A DNA stretch of 64,000 nt from Roseovarius sp. 217. Its GTDB lineage: Bacteria > Pseudomonadota > Alphaproteobacteria > Rhodobacterales > Rhodobacteraceae. This document shows positions 33,946 to 43,056 of this stretch, in pieces. The first letter of the stretch is position 1, and each line of letters opens with the position of its first letter. The notes beneath the pieces were generated by a model. That model did no database searches. It was not told where the DNA came from and was given only the letters and a program-made list of their open reading frames with translations. The stretch is from the NCBI RefSeq assembly GCF_000152845.1, contig NZ_CH902585.1, forward strand, positions 13,792-77,791. The letters run 5' to 3'. A program made the position numbers and the translations under genes.

Positions 33946-34472
33946 TGTATATATCCAATGCTTACCCCTCGGCGTCTCAATCCATCACTGCGTCTGAGGC
34001 GCTGCTGGCAACAATCGGTCTGGAACCTTGCGATCTGCTGAGGTTTGCATCGGGCAATGATGCCTCTGTTCCCGGGCATGTCGGATTTGGAACCGAGCTT
34101 TCACTAGAAGTCGAGCAAAAGATCATCATGTCGGTTAAACTCTGGTCGAAATTTTGCGCCAACATGGCGGAGCGATACGTGAAAGATTTTGCGGACATGC
34201 CGATTATCTTGATCAGCAATCCGTGCCCCGAAATGTGCCGGAGACATAGCATCCCTGACAGCCGCGATTTCCTATCCAGAACGCTTGGCCGGATCATCGA
34301 GAATATAGGACCTGACTATGTGGTGGATGTCGTGGATTGTCGCCTTGATCCGTTGACAGACCCGCTTCTGGCGGCACAGGCCGGACATTGGATTGAGTCT
34401 TTCTCCAAGCTGTCCCAAGAGGTCGCCATTCACTGTGGCCACCAGATCGCCGGGCCGCCTCCGAACAACTGA
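33945..34472 (+). CDS. Hypothetical protein coupled to luxI
   Basis: 175 residues. Its ATG shares one base with the luxI stop (TGATG), so the two are translationally coupled. The sequence has a soluble, mixed alpha/beta look with SVKLWSKFCANMAERYVKDF, MPIILISNPCPEMCRR and VVDVVDCRLDPLTDPL; several Cys are spread through it. No signal peptide or membrane segment and no recognised family. Coupling implies a function tied to signal synthesis, for example modulating signal or acyl supply, but this is only inference. Confidence 0.7.
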   Translation: MYISNAYPSASQSITASEALLATIGLEPCDLLRFASGNDASVPGHVGFGTELSLEVEQKIIMSVKLWSKFCANMAERYVKDFADMPIILISNPCPEMCRRHSIPDSRDFLSRTLGRIIENIGPDYVVDVVDCRLDPLTDPLLAAQAGHWIESFSKLSQEVAIHCGHQIAGPPPNN

Positions 34473-34679
34473 TGCGTCGCAAGGCGGCCTGACACCGGTT
34501 GCGGCTTCCACACGACCCATCACATGAGCGTGTGGATTGGCTGTGGTTCTTCCGCACAACGCCAGAACAGAAGTTTTGCCGCTCATCAATGCCGTCCCGG
34601 CACCTGAGCGCTCGATCCCTTGCGCCCGGATGTGCGCGCTGCGGTCCGCAACACACCGTAACGAACACTGTCTCGCAGG

Positions 34680-34892
34680 ATGCTCGATATGTGCATGAAA
34701 CAACTATTCGCAGAGCCTGTCCGGGAAGGTCTCATCGAGATTTCCGGCGACACACATGTTGTCTGGCGCGATTATCGGTGGAACACGGGTCAGGTTGTCA
34801 GGTGGTGGTTCATGGACGCCGAAGAGGTCATCGCCTCCGAGATCCTGATCCGACCGGTCAGAATGGAACCCAAAGGCCGTCAGGATCAGTAA
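34680..34892 (+). CDS. Small hypothetical protein
   Basis: 70 residues with LIEISGDTHVVWRDYRWNTGQVVRWWFMDAEEV, a Trp-rich beta-like pattern. GCAGG directly precedes the ATG. It follows the luxI unit after 207 bases of non-coding DNA and its 3' end overlaps the convergent gene by seven bases. Unknown function; moderate support from composition. Confidence 0.5.
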   Translation: MLDMCMKQLFAEPVREGLIEISGDTHVVWRDYRWNTGQVVRWWFMDAEEVIASEILIRPVRMEPKGRQDQ

Positions 34893-35464
34893 GAGATCCA
34901 TTCTGAATGCTCGATGTCGCCCTCATAATTACCGAACTCGATCATGACCGCGCGATGAGCAGAGTTGCCCGGTTTGTGAGGGTCCGGATAGGGCACAACC
35001 TGATCATTGTCCGAGACAAACGCATTTGGCCAAGGTGTCGCTGACCGGTTCTCGAAGATTATGTTTCGGCAGCCACTGTTCTCATGATCACAGGAGCGAA
35101 ATGACCAACTCCAGCGTCGGTCTCCATTGCGATCCTCAAAAGCGCGGCCCTCAAACCAATGGATCCGTATCCGGTGGAGCCAGGCATACTCAGGCAAGGA
35201 AATATCCAGCTCCGATTCCAGTCCCGGCGTGCCGAGACTGGTCGGGGCAGCAGCGAAAGTACACACCCCGAACGGCGGCGAGACCGGGATCGGTGTGATG
35301 CGCTGGATCATCGTCTGATAGGCATGGCCACACACAGGACTTGGCGGAAATCCCCCCGCCATACAGAGAATAATCGCGCAGTCGATGTCATAAGCCAATG
35401 CCTCTCCTGTGGAGCCAAATGCCGCCACAGATCCGATTGCCACTGTCATCATGAGTTTCTTCAC
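34886..35464 (-). CDS. TrbM-like secreted protein of the transfer region
   Basis: 192 residues with signal peptide (cleavage near EALAYD, residue 24). The mature N-terminus has a Cys-rich segment, DCAIILCMAGGFPPSPVCGHAYQTMI, similar to TrbM-type conjugal transfer proteins that are often found beside virB clusters. The C-terminal half is charged and aromatic. It is on the opposite strand to the virB operon that begins after it. Its role in transfer is inferred from position. Confidence 0.65.
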   Translation of the reverse strand: MKKLMMTVAIGSVAAFGSTGEALAYDIDCAIILCMAGGFPPSPVCGHAYQTMIQRITPIPVSPPFGVCTFAAAPTSLGTPGLESELDISLPEYAWLHRIRIHWFEGRAFEDRNGDRRWSWSFRSCDHENSGCRNIIFENRSATPWPNAFVSDNDQVVPYPDPHKPGNSAHRAVMIEFGNYEGDIEHSEWISY

Positions 35465-35593
35465 AGCACGCTCCCTGTCCGTTTCGGCGATTATTATTCA
35501 ATATGTTATTTTCTGCAATATGTCGTATTGACTCATTGTGTCTTTATGCCATTAATGACTCGCACTAGAAGGGCTTTCACTGGGAGAGTCCAA

Positions 35594-35908
35594 ATGCCGA
35601 TAGCGCGCAATCAGATCCTGATCACCATTGATGGTGTCAAAGACCTTCAGGAGAGGGGCGTTGCATTCCGCTGCCGGTATGAGCTCGTGGGGTTCACGGA
35701 CGATGGCAAGCCGCGCTATCAATGCATATATCTGCGCGCGGGCGAGCCTGAGGCTATCCTTGTGTCCACCCGCATCACACCGCTTGGACCTGAGCCGCGG
35801 TATTTCAACATCTGGCCGGGGCTGTTCAAACATCATCTCGAGTTCGGTGACGGGCGCGATCTGCGCTTTGGCCCTGAGTACAGCATCGCCTTCGAGGGCG
35901 ACGGCTGA
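35594..35908 (+). CDS. Hypothetical protein at head of virB operon
   Basis: 104 residues from an ATG with GGGAGAG six bases upstream. Contains VAFRCRYELVGFTDDGKPRYQCIYLRAGEP and ITPLGPEPRYFNIWPGLF. No signal peptide or membrane segment; not recognised. It overlaps the following transglycosylase gene and is probably the first gene of the operon. Its longer upstream frame is ignored because it lacks a ribosome binding site. Confidence 0.65.
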   Translation: MPIARNQILITIDGVKDLQERGVAFRCRYELVGFTDDGKPRYQCIYLRAGEPEAILVSTRITPLGPEPRYFNIWPGLFKHHLEFGDGRDLRFGPEYSIAFEGDG

Positions 35909-36566
35909 CGTCATTGTCTTTGGCGCGGACGGCTCGGCGCGCATATCCGGCTGGGTATTCCACGGTGAACGCCCAACCTGGGCCGGCTTTGATCGCTCGA
36001 CCGGGACGGCGCACGCTCCGCGCACGCCGAAGAAGACACCGCAACCGGAAAATGTCACAAGCCCTTCCTTGCGCGTGGGGATTCTGAAGCTCATTCGCGA
36101 AACCTCCGCACGCCACCAGCACGACGATGCACTGGCCCGGGCAGGTCTGAACGCCAAGGGCTGGCACATCCTCTTTCAAGCCATGATCGAGGCCGAAAGC
36201 AGCTACAATCCGACAGCCGTGAGCCCGAAGGGGGCCTATGGTCTCGGCCAACTCATGCCGCAAACCGCACGCTCCCTCGGCGTCGACCCGCGTGATGTCG
36301 CGCAAAACCTTGATGGCGCGGCGCGCTACCTGCTCGCGCAACTGTCCACCTTCCAGAACATTGACCTTGCACTGGCAGCTTATAACGCCGGCCCTCATCG
36401 GGTGGTCGAATATTCCGGCGTCCCGCCGTTTGCGGAAACCCGCGACTATATCGCGCGTATTCACCGTATTCGCAATCGACTGACAGGCCAGCCTGTTTCG
36501 CAGCCCTCCGTCCATCTCGCAAACCGGAGACCCGAGCGCCCTCCGGTCCACATCGACCTAAACTGA
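35847..36566 (+). CDS. virB1: VirB1-type lytic transglycosylase
   Basis: About 239 residues if started at the GTG at 35847, which gives a signal-peptide-like ICALALSTASPSRATA; the start is uncertain. The SLT domain has the catalytic Glu in MIEAESSYNPTAVSPKGAYGLGQLMP, then NLDGAARYLLAQL and AAYNAGPHRVVEYSG. It cleaves peptidoglycan in the periplasm to let the transfer channel pass. A second transglycosylase follows at 39716. The overlap with the upstream gene suggests coupling. Confidence 0.85.
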   Translation: MTGAICALALSTASPSRATADVIVFGADGSARISGWVFHGERPTWAGFDRSTGTAHAPRTPKKTPQPENVTSPSLRVGILKLIRETSARHQHDDALARAGLNAKGWHILFQAMIEAESSYNPTAVSPKGAYGLGQLMPQTARSLGVDPRDVAQNLDGAARYLLAQLSTFQNIDLALAAYNAGPHRVVEYSGVPPFAETRDYIARIHRIRNRLTGQPVSQPSVHLANRRPERPPVHIDLN

Positions 36567-36580
36567 TCAAGAGAGGCCCT

Positions 36581-36862
36581 ATGCCGAGATATCGACTACG
36601 TCGTCTTTTGTCCTTTGTTGCGGCCCTTGCTGCCGTGGCAACACCTGCCGTCGCGCAGGACCTGTCTCCTATACAGACCATGTTGGAAACCGTTGAGGCG
36701 GCGCTGACCGGGCCGATCGGCATCGCCGTCTCCACCCTCGCCGTTATCGGCACCGGCTTCATGTGCATGATGGGACGGCTCAACTGGGGCTGGTTCGCCT
36801 CAGTGATTATCGGGATTGTGTTAATCTTCTCCGCTGGTACCATTGTCGACGGGTTCACCTGA
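36581..36862 (+). CDS. virB2: VirB2 major pilin
   Basis: 93 residues: signal peptide ending near AVAQ (residue 26), a short linker, then two hydrophobic segments (TGPIGIAVSTLAVIGTGFMCM and WGWFASVIIGIVLIFSAGTIV) with the short polar turn MGRLN between them, exactly the TrbC/VirB2 layout. It forms the pilus filament. Fifteen bases after virB1. Confidence 0.92.
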   Translation: MPRYRLRRLLSFVAALAAVATPAVAQDLSPIQTMLETVEAALTGPIGIAVSTLAVIGTGFMCMMGRLNWGWFASVIIGIVLIFSAGTIVDGFT

Positions 36863-36866
36863 GCCC

Positions 36867-37145
36867 ATGGCAGAGCGATCCTCCCTCTTCCAGGGTCTCG
36901 CAAGGCCACCGAAGTACCTCGGCCTCCCCGTCGGATACCTGCTGGCTCTTGCGATGGGGGTTGTTCTGCCCTTCATCTGGACAGGATCCCTGATCTTTTT
37001 GCCTCTGGGGATCATCGCCTATCCGATCCTATGGTTCGTCGCCGACAAGGAGCCACATTTCTTCGAAGTGCTGCGCGTGTCCTACGGCATAGTGCGCCCG
37101 ACGAAGAACCGCCGTCTACACGGGGGCGACAGCTTTGGCGCTTGA
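36867..37145 (+). CDS. virB3: VirB3 inner-membrane protein
   Basis: 92 residues from ATG 36867. Pattern LFQGLARPPKYLGLPVGYLL, then LPLGIIAYPILWFVADKEPHFFEV, matches VirB3, which anchors VirB4 at the inner membrane. It overlaps virB4 by eleven bases. Confidence 0.9.
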   Translation: MAERSSLFQGLARPPKYLGLPVGYLLALAMGVVLPFIWTGSLIFLPLGIIAYPILWFVADKEPHFFEVLRVSYGIVRPTKNRRLHGGDSFGA

Positions 37146-39513
37146 TGCGAGCTTCCTCTCCAATCCCGGTAGCGCTCTTTTGGGAGCAGGCGGCCGTGAC
37201 TTCACGCGCGAGAGCTATCTCGCCGAACATCTGCCGTATTTTGCACTGGCAGGCGACGATGTGATGGTGCTGCGCGAGGGCGACCTGATGGCCACCCTGC
37301 GCCTCGACGGGCTGAACCCGATGACGACGGAGGACGCGCACCTCGATGCGCTCAAAAGAGCCGTCGCGGCCATCGTCGCCCAGACCGGCAATGCCTTCGG
37401 CTTCTACATTCACCGGATCTCCGTGCCGCAAGACCTCGCAATGCGGACCATCGAGAGCGGCAGCTTCGCCGCCGCGATAGACGCTCGCTGGCAGGCTCAT
37501 GTCAGAGACCTCCGACCGGCCAAGCGCCACCTTTATCTCAGTGTCATCCGGCGACCCGACATCTCGGCGCGCATTCCACTTCTCCGCAATCTCGCCCGCA
37601 AGGCCTGGGTCAAAGATCGCGCGTCGCGCATGCAGGAGTTGAACGAGGTCATCGGCTTCTTCGAAGTGACGCTCGCCTCCGCCAACCCTGTCCGGTTGAC
37701 CAGACAGGGCGGCGAGTGGCTGGGTTTTCTCAATACGCTGAATGCGGGCAGCTTCTCGCCCGTAGCCGTCTGCCAGAGCGCCCTGCCCCTGTCGCATACC
37801 CTGAGCACTTGCCGGGCCACGTTTGGCGGCAACGTGGTCACCCTGAGCGATGTCATCACGGGCGCGGTCAAATACGGCGCGCTCTTCTCATTAAAGAGCT
37901 ATCCGGCTCTCACGGACGTCACGCTCCTGGACGCGCTCGACTTGCCCCTCGACATCGTGCTCACCAACTCCTTCAGCCCGATCCCGAACAACATCATGGC
38001 CGAACGTATCCAGCGGATCATCCGCCAGATGCAGGCCTCCGAGGATGCTGCCGTGTCCTTGCGCGATCAACTCGGCCAAGCGGCCGATGATCAGGAGGCA
38101 GGACGCATCGCCTTTGGTGATCATCACCTCTCGATCGCGGTCTACGCGTCGGAGCGCGACACGGTTGAGCGCGCCGCGGCGCAAATCAAGCGCGTCGGCC
38201 AGGAGATGATGGCGGTGATCGTGCGCGAGAGCATGGCGCTGAAGGCGACGTACTTCGCGCAAAGCCCCGGCAATTTCGGCTACCGGGCCCGCAAGACCCC
38301 GATCTCCTCCATCAACTTCGCCGATTTCGCCGCCCTGCACGGCAGCGTCGAGGGGCGGGGTCCAGATCAATCGCCCTGGGGCCAGGCCATCTCGGTCCTG
38401 CCCACGGTCGGCACTTCCGGGTATCGCTTCAATTTCCACGAGGCAGGAAGTCCAGACAAAGAACCCACTGTCGGCCACACGCTCGTGCTGGGGCGCACCG
38501 GCAGCGGCAAAACGCTGACGGCGGCCTTTCTTGCGGCCCAATCCCAACGGGTCGGCGCGCGGCTCTTTTTCTTCGACAAGGATCGTGGCCATGAGATGGC
38601 AGTCCGTGCACTCGGCGGCCGCTACAACGAGATCCGCGCGGGCGTGGCGACGGGCTTGAACCCGCTGATGACCGAGATCGACGAGCGGGGCCGCGCCTGG
38701 CTCTCGGACTGGCTCGCGACGCTCCTCTCCCGTGGCGGCACTCTCACCGGCGAGCAGTCGCGCCACATCCAGAGCGCGGTGTCCCAGAATGCCTATGCCG
38801 GCGGCGCGCTCCAGCGCTTCGCCAGCTTCGAGACGCTGTTTCAATCCCTCGATGACGAGGGCGAGTTGCAAGCCCGCGTTGCCGAATGGGCTCCGGGCGG
38901 GCGCTACGGCTGGGTCTTCGACGAGCCCGTGCATGGGCGCGGCCTCAAGATGTCGGGCGACATCATCGGGTTCGACATGACCGAGATCCTGGACATGACC
39001 ACCGAGCGCATGGTGGTGCTCTCCTACATCTTCCGCCAGATCGAGCGGCTGGTGGAAGACCGCCGCCCCACCATCATCGTTTTAGACGAGGCCTGGAAGC
39101 TGCTCGACGATCCCTACTTCGGGGCGCGGCTGGAAAACTGGCTGGTGACTCTCAGGAAGATGAACTGCGTCGTGATCATGATGACGCAGTATCCGAGCCA
39201 GTTGCGCGACAGCCGCGTCGGCAAGACCATCGTCGAGACGGTGCCGACCCAGATCCTCTTCCCCAACGATCGGGCCACCGTCTCGGATTACGACTTCCTG
39301 CGCGTGAACGCCAAGGAGGCCGCCCTGCTCGTCCAGCCCACCTTAGGCCAGCGCATCGCGCTGGTCCGCTCGGCGGGCGACAGCGTCTTCATTGATGCGG
39401 ACCTTTCCGCGCTTGGAGACCTCCTTCCCATCCTAGGTGGCGGCGCCACCGGCGAGGCGCGCGTGCCGGCCGATTGGCGCGCCAACCCCGATTTCTGGAG
39501 AAATGTGAAATGA
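37135..39513 (+). CDS. virB4: VirB4 ATPase
   Basis: 792 residues. The start is TTG at 37135 with a GGGGG tract upstream, overlapping the end of virB3. Walker A LGRTGSGKTLT near residue 450, Walker B TIIVLDEAWKLL, followed by MMTQYPSQLRDS and FPNDRATVSDYDF typical of CagE/TrbE/VirB4 proteins. It powers pilus assembly and substrate passage from the cytoplasmic face. Full length and intact. Confidence 0.95.
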   Translation: MALDASFLSNPGSALLGAGGRDFTRESYLAEHLPYFALAGDDVMVLREGDLMATLRLDGLNPMTTEDAHLDALKRAVAAIVAQTGNAFGFYIHRISVPQDLAMRTIESGSFAAAIDARWQAHVRDLRPAKRHLYLSVIRRPDISARIPLLRNLARKAWVKDRASRMQELNEVIGFFEVTLASANPVRLTRQGGEWLGFLNTLNAGSFSPVAVCQSALPLSHTLSTCRATFGGNVVTLSDVITGAVKYGALFSLKSYPALTDVTLLDALDLPLDIVLTNSFSPIPNNIMAERIQRIIRQMQASEDAAVSLRDQLGQAADDQEAGRIAFGDHHLSIAVYASERDTVERAAAQIKRVGQEMMAVIVRESMALKATYFAQSPGNFGYRARKTPISSINFADFAALHGSVEGRGPDQSPWGQAISVLPTVGTSGYRFNFHEAGSPDKEPTVGHTLVLGRTGSGKTLTAAFLAAQSQRVGARLFFFDKDRGHEMAVRALGGRYNEIRAGVATGLNPLMTEIDERGRAWLSDWLATLLSRGGTLTGEQSRHIQSAVSQNAYAGGALQRFASFETLFQSLDDEGELQARVAEWAPGGRYGWVFDEPVHGRGLKMSGDIIGFDMTEILDMTTERMVVLSYIFRQIERLVEDRRPTIIVLDEAWKLLDDPYFGARLENWLVTLRKMNCVVIMMTQYPSQLRDSRVGKTIVETVPTQILFPNDRATVSDYDFLRVNAKEAALLVQPTLGQRIALVRSAGDSVFIDADLSALGDLLPILGGGATGEARVPADWRANPDFWRNVK

Positions 39514-39719
39514 GTTTGAAACCCCTCCTCGCGCTTTGCGTCACCGCAGGCCTTCTGTCCGCCTGCGAGACATATACCGAGAAAACCTCACCATGCCTCA
39601 AGCGGAGCGGCGACACACAGGTCAGCCGCACGTCTCTCTCGTTTTCGACCAAGGGCGGCGTGGACCTGTCCAGAACCAAGTCAGATTGCACCTTCACGCC
39701 CCTGCCGCGCCCAAAATGA
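39510..39719 (+). CDS. VirB7-like outer-membrane lipoprotein
   Basis: 69 residues from an ATG overlapping the virB4 stop as ATGA. Signal sequence with lipobox LLSAC, so the Cys near residue 18 is the lipidation site. The mature part is short and polar with two more Cys. By size, lipobox and place it is the VirB7 counterpart, which stabilises VirB9 in the outer membrane core. Sequence alone is too short to prove homology. Confidence 0.7.
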   Translation: MSLKPLLALCVTAGLLSACETYTEKTSPCLKRSGDTQVSRTSLSFSTKGGVDLSRTKSDCTFTPLPRPK

Positions 39720-40828
39720 CACGCGGCACGATCATATCCGCCGGGCTCTGCCTTGGCCTCGGCACCTTGCCTGCGCATGCCCAGGGCGTACCGACGCAGG
39801 ACAACTCCGCGATTGGCCGCGCCATCGCCCGGGTGACGGCACTTGCCGAGGATCTTGGCGTACAGCAAGACAAGGACAGGACCAAGACTTCGCTGGCGGA
39901 CGTGCAGGCCGACCAGCTGCGCGTCCTCAAGAAGATGACCGCTGCGATCACAGGTCCCGGCTTAGATATCCGCGCGCTCGAGGGCAATGCCGATTTCGGG
40001 GCAGCGGCGGTCTATCCCAACGCCGATCCGAGTCCGATGAACAGCCGGCTTTTCGGCGAGGGCCGCGAGACGGTCGAGATGATGATCGTCGAGGTCGCAG
40101 GCGAGTTCGCAGGTGCCCCCGGCGTGGCCCGCGCCGGGCTGTCGACCACACAGTGGCGGTGCCTCTTCCAGGCCCTGATCAAGCAGGAGAGCCGCTTCAA
40201 CCTCACCGCCGAAAGCCCCGTCGGCGCCTATGGGCTCACCCAACTCATGCCCGGCACGGCTACCGACATGGGCGTCGATCGCTTTCAGCCGATGGACAAT
40301 CTCCGCGGTGGTGCGCGCTACATCACCACCCAGCTCAATCAGTTCGGCAACATCCCGCATGCGCTCGCGGCCTACAATGCAGGGCCGGGCCGGGTCATGG
40401 ACTATGGCGGCGTGCCGCCCTTTGCTGAGACCCAGGGCTATGTCCGCAACATCTCGAAGTTCTACAATGAATACCTCGCCGTGGTGGGCGGCGCCGACGC
40501 GCTCGGCACGCTTTCTCCTTCCGACTTTGCGCTGGCCGAGTATGCGAGCATCTCGGAGGCAGGTGTCTATTATGCCGCGAGCAGCCATGCCACCACGGAA
40601 CAGGTCATCAACCGACTGCGCGCGATCATCCTGCAGATCGACGCGCAGCAGGGTGCCAAGGCGGCCTGGGAGCTCAACACCTACGCCAAGGCCGAGATCG
40701 GCCGCATCCTCAACCTTCGCGTCCGGCTGATGGCCGCAGGTCAGCAGCGCGCGGCGACCTATGCGCAGCACCTCGTGGCCGACCGGCTGGCCGAGCGCGA
40801 CTTCATGCAGATGGGAGTTCCCGAATGA
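39716..40828 (+). CDS. Second lytic transglycosylase with long C-terminal extension
   Basis: 370 residues from an ATG overlapping the lipoprotein stop (ATGA). Signal peptide ends near AHAQG (residue 23). The central SLT domain has the catalytic Glu in LIKQESRFNLTAESPVGAYGLTQLMPG, then NLRGGARYITTQL and AAYNAGPGRVMDYGGVPPFA. About 130 helical residues follow (ATTEQVINRLRAIILQID and LNTYAKAEIGRILNLRVRLMA), resembling the helical coiled region of VirB5-like pilins. It is thus a transglycosylase joined to a VirB5-like helical module, next to the actual virB5. Confidence 0.88.
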   Translation: MTRGTIISAGLCLGLGTLPAHAQGVPTQDNSAIGRAIARVTALAEDLGVQQDKDRTKTSLADVQADQLRVLKKMTAAITGPGLDIRALEGNADFGAAAVYPNADPSPMNSRLFGEGRETVEMMIVEVAGEFAGAPGVARAGLSTTQWRCLFQALIKQESRFNLTAESPVGAYGLTQLMPGTATDMGVDRFQPMDNLRGGARYITTQLNQFGNIPHALAAYNAGPGRVMDYGGVPPFAETQGYVRNISKFYNEYLAVVGGADALGTLSPSDFALAEYASISEAGVYYAASSHATTEQVINRLRAIILQIDAQQGAKAAWELNTYAKAEIGRILNLRVRLMAAGQQRAATYAQHLVADRLAERDFMQMGVPE

Positions 40829-41592
40829 GACGATTTTTTCTGGTGACCGCCGCTGTCCTCTCGCTCGGATGCGGCGGCCCCGCCACCGCTCAGGGCGTGC
40901 CGACCTTCGATGCCTCGCAACTTGGCCAACTCGTCGCCCAGCTTGAACACATGGCCGAGGATCTGAACGTCCAGATGCAACAGCTCGCCACAATGAAACT
41001 CGAACTCGAAACCCAGCTGTCGCAGTTGACCAATCTCGACGCGCAACTGACGTCGCTGATTGACGGCAGCGGGCTGGGCGAGCTCTTCGCCACGGTCGAA
41101 GAGTTCCGTGCCCTACGCGGCACGCTGGTGGCCCCTCTCAATACGGCGGAGTCGCTCGCGAGCGGTGATTTCCTGAGCGGGTTCAATCCCGGCGCTGAAC
41201 TGTCTGCTTCCGTCGAGCGGGTGCTGTCTGGCAGCGGCTTCACCTCGGACCGCCTGGGCGCGCTCTCGGGCTCAGACCAGCCAGCCGACAACCGCATTGC
41301 CACTTCCGCTGGCGCAAGCGCCATGCTGTCCGTCGCGGCACAGGAAAGCCATGAGAAAGCAGGGCAAAGCTTTGAACGGCTCGAAACCATGGTCGGGCTC
41401 ATCGACGATCAGGACGGCTTGAAAGCCGCGGTCGATCTCAACACCCGCGTCACCGCGGAGCTCGGCATCATCCTGACCCAAATCTGGCGACTGGAAGCGG
41501 CGCAGGGCGTCAGTGCTGGTCAACTTGGCGTCGTCGATGCCGCGACCCTCGCTGATGAGCGCAAGTTTCGGTCGATGGCGGTGGATCAATAA
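40825..41592 (+). CDS. virB5: VirB5-type minor pilin
   Basis: 255 residues starting with an ATGA overlap. Signal peptide ends near ATAQG (residue 22). The mature protein is helical with long coiled-coil-like segments (LVAQLEHMAEDLNVQMQQLA and LELETQLSQLTNLDAQL), and ends in VDAATLADERKFRSM. Helical, secreted and before virB6 it fits VirB5, the pilus-tip adhesin. Confidence 0.8.
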   Translation: MRRFFLVTAAVLSLGCGGPATAQGVPTFDASQLGQLVAQLEHMAEDLNVQMQQLATMKLELETQLSQLTNLDAQLTSLIDGSGLGELFATVEEFRALRGTLVAPLNTAESLASGDFLSGFNPGAELSASVERVLSGSGFTSDRLGALSGSDQPADNRIATSAGASAMLSVAAQESHEKAGQSFERLETMVGLIDDQDGLKAAVDLNTRVTAELGIILTQIWRLEAAQGVSAGQLGVVDAATLADERKFRSMAVDQ

Positions 41593-41606
41593 GAAGGAGA
41601 ATAGCA

Positions 41607-42026
41607 ATGACCATAATGTCCGCGAAGATGCTCTGTATCTTGACGGCTTCCCTGTTGGTTGGACCACTCCCAACATTCGCCGATTCATCGACACCAGATC
41701 CTACTGCACAAAGGTCCTTCTCTTCCATGACGGTTGCACCGGACGAGGTTGGGGCTTGTCGCGCCCCAAAACCTCCCATGGACCTCGCTGAGACGGCCTA
41801 TATTCGGAATGGCTACCGCGCAATCATGAGACTGATGGCTGCTGAGAAATGGCACGAAACAAAGTCGTGTGAATGCTTTATGAACACTATTTCGTGGGAG
41901 GAAGTTGTCGAGAAGTCAGACGCATTCAGAGTTTCCGACGACGTCCGCCGACCTTTTGATGTGTCCGACCTGAGGCTACGAGCGGATGCGATGCTGGCTC
42001 GGCGTGATGAGGCCTGCGCAAACTAA
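41607..42026 (+). CDS. Small secreted hypothetical protein in the virB operon
   Basis: 139 residues. Signal peptide ends near TFADS (residue 26); the mature part holds VGACRAPKPPMDLAETAYIRNG, MRLMAAEKWHETKSCECFM and DDVRRPFDVSD with several Cys. Not recognised. It sits where some systems carry an accessory entry-exclusion or periplasmic gene. Its stop overlaps the virB6 start (TAATG). Confidence 0.65.
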   Translation: MTIMSAKMLCILTASLLVGPLPTFADSSTPDPTAQRSFSSMTVAPDEVGACRAPKPPMDLAETAYIRNGYRAIMRLMAAEKWHETKSCECFMNTISWEEVVEKSDAFRVSDDVRRPFDVSDLRLRADAMLARRDEACAN

Positions 42027-43039
42027 TGGGCATCATACGTGACATCCTGGATCAGGTAGATGTTGCGGTGAACACCGTGGCGCAGGACGGATTTATCTCT
42101 TCGGCAGCCTCGGTCGGCAACATCATCTCGGCGGGCGCGACACTCCTCCTTGTGCTTCTGGGGATCAACGCGGTGATGCAGCTTCGCCCCCTGCCCCTTG
42201 GCGTCGGCTTTGCCTTTGGCATGAAGGTAGCCTTGGTGGGAGTATTCGCGCAGAGCTGGGACAATTTCAGCGTGATCTATGACATCGTCACGGACGTTCC
42301 AGAGAACATTGGCGCAGCCATCCTCGATTTGACCGCAACCGGCGACGAGGCTGGTATCTATGAAAGTCTCGACAGCATGGTCGCCCGCATCACCGCCTAT
42401 GGCGATACAATCGGCGACCGCGCGGGCTGGGTCTTTGGCGCGGTTCTGGGCGCCATCTTCTTCGTCCTCTCGGCGGTCTTTGCCGCCGTCACCGCCGGGA
42501 TCATCGCCTTCGCCCGCATCGTCTTCGCGCTGATGATCGTCATCGCCCCTTTCATGATCGTGACTTCGCTCTTCAAGCCAACCCAATCTCTCTTCGAGGC
42601 CTGGACCCGCGCCACCATCGGCTATGCGCTCATGCCCGTCGCCGCCGCAGGTGCCGCCGGTATAATCGTCGCCATTGCGGAAGCCATCGGGGACGCCTCT
42701 GCCGACCCAAACGATGTGGAGACCGTCAGCCTCATCCTGCCCTTCCTTGTCATCCTGATCCTCAGCGCCGGGATCATGGCCTCGGTTCCCTACATCGCCT
42801 CCAACCTCACAGGCGTCGTCGGCATCGCCTCAAACGCCGTGGGCCTGACGGGCCTCGCGCGCCAGGGACTCATAGACACGCGCCAGTACGGCACCGGCGC
42901 GGCCTCCCGCCTCGTTACCGGCAAATCCCCCCACGAGCTGAACCAGATGGCCAACGCTGGCGTGGTGAACACCGGCGAGATCATCCGCCACAGCCCCGGC
43001 GCGCTTCTGTCGGTCGCCAAAGCCTTCCGGAAACCCTGA
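42026..43039 (+). CDS. virB6: VirB6 polytopic membrane protein
   Basis: 337 residues with six or more hydrophobic segments, including ISAGATLLLVLLGINAVM, IVFALMIVIAPFMIVTSLF and SLILPFLVILILSAGIMAS; the TrbL/VirB6 landmark is LFKPTQSLFEAWTRATIGYALMP. It forms the inner-membrane passage. The start overlaps the upstream stop. Confidence 0.92.
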   Translation: MGIIRDILDQVDVAVNTVAQDGFISSAASVGNIISAGATLLLVLLGINAVMQLRPLPLGVGFAFGMKVALVGVFAQSWDNFSVIYDIVTDVPENIGAAILDLTATGDEAGIYESLDSMVARITAYGDTIGDRAGWVFGAVLGAIFFVLSAVFAAVTAGIIAFARIVFALMIVIAPFMIVTSLFKPTQSLFEAWTRATIGYALMPVAAAGAAGIIVAIAEAIGDASADPNDVETVSLILPFLVILILSAGIMASVPYIASNLTGVVGIASNAVGLTGLARQGLIDTRQYGTGAASRLVTGKSPHELNQMANAGVVNTGEIIRHSPGALLSVAKAFRKP

Positions 43040-43056
43040 TTTGAAAGACGTCTGAC

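Noticed and set aside
37891..38934. 347-codon minus-strand frame opposite virB4
   Set aside because: Antisense shadow of an intact VirB4 with Walker motifs.
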